Translations under genes and position numbers: made by a program
The notes under the pieces: generated by a model
Told to the model about the DNA's origin: nothing
Databases searched by the model: none
Seen by the model: the letters and a program-made list of their open reading frames with translations, nothing else
NCBI GenBank assembly: GCA_035695765.1
Contig: DASRRI010000060.1
Location: 23,726 to 87,725, forward strand
DNA: 64,000 bases
Direction: 5' to 3'
From: Dongia_A sp035695765
GTDB lineage: Bacteria > Pseudomonadota > Alphaproteobacteria > Dongiales > Dongiaceae
Shown: piece by piece, positions 60,728 to 64,000 of the stretch
How positions within the stretch are numbered: the stretch's first letter is position 1
How the letters are laid out: every line of letters starts with the position of its first letter

Positions 60728-61476
60728 TGGGCGGTCTCTTGCTCGGCGACCAGGGTCAGGAACACGTCCTCGAGCGTCGTGTTGGTGGCGCCGGATTGCT
60801 GGCGCAGCTGTTCGAGCGTTCCCTCTGCGATCAGCCGGCCGCGCGAGATGACGCCGATCCGCTCCGCCATGCGTTCGGCGACTTCGAGGATATGTGTCGT
60901 CATGATGACGGTACAGCCTTGCCGCACGCGCGCAAGCAATGCGTCCTTGACCAGCCGTGCCGCGCGCGCATCAAGGCCGGTCAACGGTTCGTCCAGGATG
61001 ATGAGCTTCGGCTCATGGACCAGCGCCCCGGCCAGGGCCACCTTCTGGCGCATGCCCTTGGAGAAATCCTCGCAACGCTCATGGGCGTGGGGTTTCAACT
61101 CCAGCCATTCGAGCAAGGCGGCCGACTTCTTATCCGCCACGGCGGGATCCATGCCCCACAGGCCAGCCACGAAAGCCAGATATTCGGCAGGCGACAGCTT
61201 GTCATAAATCATGGGTTCGTCACTGACCCAGGCCGTAACGCGCTTGGCCGCCGCTGGGTCGGCCAAGGCATCGATGCCGAGAATCGATACTTCGCCCGCA
61301 TCAGGCTGCAGCAGGCCGGCAACGATGCGCAAGGTCGTGGTCTTGCCCGCGCCGTTGGGGCCTAGCAGGGCATAGAACTCGCCCTGGCCGACCGTGAGGT
61401 CGAGACCATCGACGGCGGGGCGCTGGAAGATCTTACGCAGGCCAGCGACCCGCAAGGCCGAGTGGGTGAGTTCCAT
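60724..61476 (-). CDS. ABC transporter ATP-binding protein
   Basis: ATPase of 250 residues from MELTHSALRVAG (ATG at 61476); the frame extends upstream but the family start is here. Walker A is LLGPNGAGKTTTLRIVAG, the signature reads FSKGMRQKVALAGALVHEPKL, and Walker B is IILDEPLTGLD. It pairs with the adjacent permease, overlapping it by 4 bases, to form an exporter. The cargo is unknown. Confidence 0.94.
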   Translation of the reverse strand: MELTHSALRVAGLRKIFQRPAVDGLDLTVGQGEFYALLGPNGAGKTTTLRIVAGLLQPDAGEVSILGIDALADPAAAKRVTAWVSDEPMIYDKLSPAEYLAFVAGLWGMDPAVADKKSAALLEWLELKPHAHERCEDFSKGMRQKVALAGALVHEPKLIILDEPLTGLDARAARLVKDALLARVRQGCTVIMTTHILEVAERMAERIGVISRGRLIAEGTLEQLRQQSGATNTTLEDVFLTLVAEQETAQ

Positions 61477-61852
61477 GTTCACCGGGTGGTTCCGCTTGCG
61501 CGCTTTATGGGCCAGAATCCAGGACTTAAGCAGCTTTGGCCAGAGTTGCCTGGGCGCGTTAAATATTCGTTCACGGTAGGATGCCGGGCAGCGCTGGAGC
61601 CCTCTCTGTTCCAAAAATAATTCGATGTGCGCGGAACGAATCTTCCGGTCGGCGGTTTTGGTCTGGCTGAAGTCTGTTTAAGGCTTTTGTCGGGGATGCG
61701 GGGATTATTCAGAAATGCTGGGATAAATGCGCCTTCGTCGCGGGAGGCGCCGTTTCCTCGCGTCTCAGTGCGCGCCGACCGGCCGCGCTTTCGTCCACCC
61801 CAGCCCTGAGTGGCGTGAATTATGTCCTGTGTAGAATTTCAGGAGCCGGTCA
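61477..61852. other. Divergent intergenic region between ABC ATPase and poly-HAMP gene
   Basis: A 376-bp gap that must contain promoters in both directions. It carries an EcfG-like site at 61633 and an AGGAG ribosome site for the poly-HAMP gene. A 60-codon frame at 61627 has no ribosome site and an arginine/proline-rich translation, so I do not count it as a gene. Confidence 0.5.
61633..61657 (+). promoter_or_regulatory. EcfG-like promoter candidate upstream of the poly-HAMP gene
   Basis: GGAAC, 16 bases, then GGTT. It lies 195 bp before the poly-HAMP start. The -10 deviates from CGTT at its first base. Confidence 0.3.
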
Positions 61853-64000
61853 ATGCCGAGTACCAAACGTTCCTCCCAGGTCGAACCCAATGGTTCGCAT
61901 GATGTAACCCCGGCGGCGGGTATTCCAGCCGCCGTAGACCTCGAAGACCCTACGGGTGCCATGCGCAGCCTGCTGCATGCGCTGCAGGCGATGCGCGTCG
62001 GCGACTTTTCCGTCCGCCTGCCGCACGACCAGCTTGGCCTGGCGGGCAAGATTGCCGACACCTTCAACGAAATCGTGGCAGCCAATGAGCGGATGGCGCA
62101 GCAACTGGAGCAGGTAGGTGAAGTCGTCGGCCGGCAGGGCAAGACCCGCAAGCGCGTTCGCCTCGGACAGTCGAGCGGCGCCTGGGGGGAAATGGAAGGC
62201 TCCATCAACACGCTGATCGACGACCTGCTGTGGCCCACGACCGAGCTGACTCGCGCCGTCTCGGCGGTTGCGCAGGGCGATCTGTTGCAGACCGTGCAGC
62301 TCGAGGTCGACGGCAGGCCGCTGAAGGGCGAATTCCTGCGCTCCGCCAGCATCGTCAACACCATGATCAAGCAGCTCAGCGTCTTCACCTCCGAAGTGAC
62401 CCGCGTGGCGCGCGAGGTCGGCACCGACGGCAAGCTGGGCGGCCAGGCGCAGGTCTCCGAAGTCACCGGCGTGTGGAAGGATTTGACCGAGAGCGTCAAT
62501 TCCATGGCCAACAATTTGACGGCCCAGGTGCGCAACATCTCCGACGTCACGATCGCCGTCGCGATGGGTGACCTTTCCAAGAAGATCACGGTCGACGTCC
62601 GCGGCGAGATCCTGCAGCTCAAGGAAGCCATCAATACTATGGTGGATCAGCTGCGATCCTTCGCCTCGGAAGTGACGCGCGTGGCCCGCGAAGTCGGCAC
62701 CGAAGGCAAGCTCGGTGGGCAAGCGCTGGTGCCGGGCGTTGCCGGCACCTGGAAGGACCTGACCGATTCCGTGAACGCCATGTGCGGCAACCTCACCGAT
62801 CAGGTGCGCAATATCGCACAGGTGACGACGGCCGTGGCGCGCGGCGACCTCTCGCGCAAGATTACCGTCGATGTGCGCGGCGAAATCCTGGAGCTCAAGG
62901 ACACCATCAACACGATGGTGGACCAGCTCAACTCCTTCGCCGGCGAAGTGACGCGCGTCGCGCGCGAGGTCGGAACCGAAGGAAGGCTGGGTGGCCAGGC
63001 GCAGGTGTCCGGCGTTGCCGGCACCTGGAAGGACCTGACCGACAACGTCAACTCGATGGCGAGCAACCTGACGGCCCAGGTGCGCAACATCGCCGAAGTG
63101 GCGACCGCCATCGCCGGCGGCGATCTCTCCAAGAAGATCACGGTCAATGTCAGCGGCGAAATCCTGCAGCTGAAGGAGACCATCAACACGATGGTCGACC
63201 AGCTTAACGCCTTCGCCGGCGAGGTGACGCGCGTCGCGCGCGAGGTCGGCACCGACGGGCGCCTGGGCGGACAGGCCAACGTGCTGGGCGTTGCTGGCAC
63301 GTGGAAGGATCTGACCGAGAGCGTCAACTCGATGGCGAGCAACCTGACCGCCCAGGTCCGCAATATTGCGGAGGTCTCGACCGCCATCGCCAATGGCGAT
63401 CTTTCCAAGAAGATCACGGTTAATGTCAGCGGCGAGATCCTGGAGCTGAAGGACACCATCAACACGATGGTCGATCAGCTCAATGCCTTCGCCGGCGAGG
63501 TCACGCGCGTCGCGCGCGAGGTCGGCACCGAAGGCAAGCTTGGCGGCCAGGCGGAGGTGCCGGGCGTGGCGGGCACCTGGAAAGACCTCACTGACAACGT
63601 TAACTCCATGGCCAGCAACCTGACCGGACAGGTGCGCAACATCGCCGAGGTCGCCACCGCGGTGGCGCGCGGTGACCTGTCGCGCAAGATCACGGTGGAC
63701 GTGCGCGGCGAAATCCTTCAGCTGAAGGAAACGCTCAACACCATGGTCGACCAGCTCAACCGCTTCGCCGGCGAAGTGACCCGCGTTGCCAGAGAAGTCG
63801 GCACCGAAGGACGGTTGGGCGGCCAGGCCAACGTGCCCGGCGTCGCCGGTACCTGGAAGGACCTCACCGACAGCGTCAACTCGATGGCAGGCAACCTGAC
63901 GGCCCAGGTGCGCAACATCGCCGAGGTGACGACCGCCGTGGCTAACGGCCATTTGTCGAAGAAAATCACCGTCGACGTGAAGGGCGAGATTCTCGAACTC
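61853..64000 (+). CDS. Poly-HAMP signalling protein, 3' end outside the window
   Basis: The open frame runs 716 codons to the window edge without a stop. The start is set by AGGAG 7 bases before the ATG. The first 90 residues lack a membrane helix, so it is probably cytoplasmic. From about residue 90 the chain is a series of HAMP-like units. Each has TRVAREVGTEGKLGGQA, then a TWKDLTDSVNSM-like helix, LTAQVRNIAEV and GDLSKKITVDVRGEILQLK, and ends in NTMVDQL. Similar proteins end in GAF and histidine-kinase or receiver domains, like the Nik1/Os-1 type of poly-HAMP kinase. The output domain here is not visible. Confidence 0.9.
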   Translation, partial: MPSTKRSSQVEPNGSHDVTPAAGIPAAVDLEDPTGAMRSLLHALQAMRVGDFSVRLPHDQLGLAGKIADTFNEIVAANERMAQQLEQVGEVVGRQGKTRKRVRLGQSSGAWGEMEGSINTLIDDLLWPTTELTRAVSAVAQGDLLQTVQLEVDGRPLKGEFLRSASIVNTMIKQLSVFTSEVTRVAREVGTDGKLGGQAQVSEVTGVWKDLTESVNSMANNLTAQVRNISDVTIAVAMGDLSKKITVDVRGEILQLKEAINTMVDQLRSFASEVTRVAREVGTEGKLGGQALVPGVAGTWKDLTDSVNAMCGNLTDQVRNIAQVTTAVARGDLSRKITVDVRGEILELKDTINTMVDQLNSFAGEVTRVAREVGTEGRLGGQAQVSGVAGTWKDLTDNVNSMASNLTAQVRNIAEVATAIAGGDLSKKITVNVSGEILQLKETINTMVDQLNAFAGEVTRVAREVGTDGRLGGQANVLGVAGTWKDLTESVNSMASNLTAQVRNIAEVSTAIANGDLSKKITVNVSGEILELKDTINTMVDQLNAFAGEVTRVAREVGTEGKLGGQAEVPGVAGTWKDLTDNVNSMASNLTGQVRNIAEVATAVARGDLSRKITVDVRGEILQLKETLNTMVDQLNRFAGEVTRVAREVGTEGRLGGQANVPGVAGTWKDLTDSVNSMAGNLTAQVRNIAEVTTAVANGHLSKKITVDVKGEILEL
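62396..64000 (+). repeat. 276-bp in-frame tandem repeats encoding HAMP units
   Basis: Unit starts (the GTG/GTC of the VTRVAREVG block) fall at 62396, 62672, 62948, 63224, 63500 and 63776, exactly 276 bp (92 codons) apart. A more diverged unit precedes them near 62120. The array continues past the window end. Nucleotide identity between units is high, so recombination could change copy number. Confidence 0.95.

Noticed and set aside
61627..61809. A 60-codon frame upstream of the poly-HAMP gene
   Set aside because: Arg/Pro-rich translation, no ribosome site, overlaps a promoter candidate.
61850..63952. A 700-codon minus-strand open frame with a repeating translation
   Set aside because: The repetition is only the mirror of the HAMP-encoding repeats on the plus strand, which has a ribosome site and real HAMP sequence.
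62396..64000. Regular repeats considered as a CRISPR or satellite array
   Set aside because: The units are 276 bp, in frame and encode HAMP domains; there are no unique spacers.

Overview
The window is GC-rich, densely coded chromosomal DNA of an alphaproteobacterium. The taxon call rests on MipZ, a COQ9-family protein, transhydrogenase split into PntAA/PntAB/PntB, a RibB with a degenerate RibA half, a DUF6356 protein and a tandem glycine riboswitch of proteobacterial type. A Rhodospirillales-like member is plausible but not proven. I see no tRNA, rRNA, insertion sequence, prophage or CRISPR array.

Layout. 1-4190: end of an M3 oligopeptidase, an ABC1/UbiB kinase, a glutathione transferase and a PAS_5 protein. 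4501-7420: the pnt operon. 7421-9340: a long intergenic region with three related palindromic sites, then a secreted RTX-type protein and a bidirectional hairpin. 9343-15431: Lrp regulator, DUF6356, chemoreceptor, a degenerate REC-GGDEF protein, UppP and an acyltransferase. 15532-18380: rpsU, def, COQ9, DCC1 and a Phd/PIN toxin-antitoxin pair. 18385-25202: a sulfur amino-acid and glutathione island (GST, ChaC-type cyclotransferase and Lrp regulator, divergent from a PLP gamma-family enzyme, an E1/transketolase-like dehydrogenase, a small exported protein and a TauE/SafE exporter).

26984-42234 is the most interesting part, all on the minus strand. An amino acid permease ends in a clear intrinsic terminator. 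A promoter and a tandem glycine riboswitch follow, then a nearly gapless run: GlxA/AraC regulator, glutamine-synthetase-like ligase, aldehyde dehydrogenase, GlpA-like oxidoreductase with a BFD iron-sulfur tail, GlpB-like flavoprotein, GlpK-like kinase with an altered glycerol-binding motif, lipoprotein protease, DUF1287 protein and iron-dependent alcohol dehydrogenase. This looks like a glycine-sensing catabolic unit for an unknown amine or polyol. The substrate is inference.

42347-47624: a molybdopterin oxidoreductase, mipZ, galU and ugd. 47626-51876: short stress-type or hypothetical genes. 51929-59199: an AsmA protein, transporters, DUF1479, ribB and a LysR regulator. 59204-61476: an ABC exporter pair. 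61853 to the window end: the start of a very long poly-HAMP signalling protein built from near-identical 276-bp repeats. Four non-coding sites resemble EcfG general-stress promoters (GGAAC, 16-17 bases, then GTT preceded by G or T).
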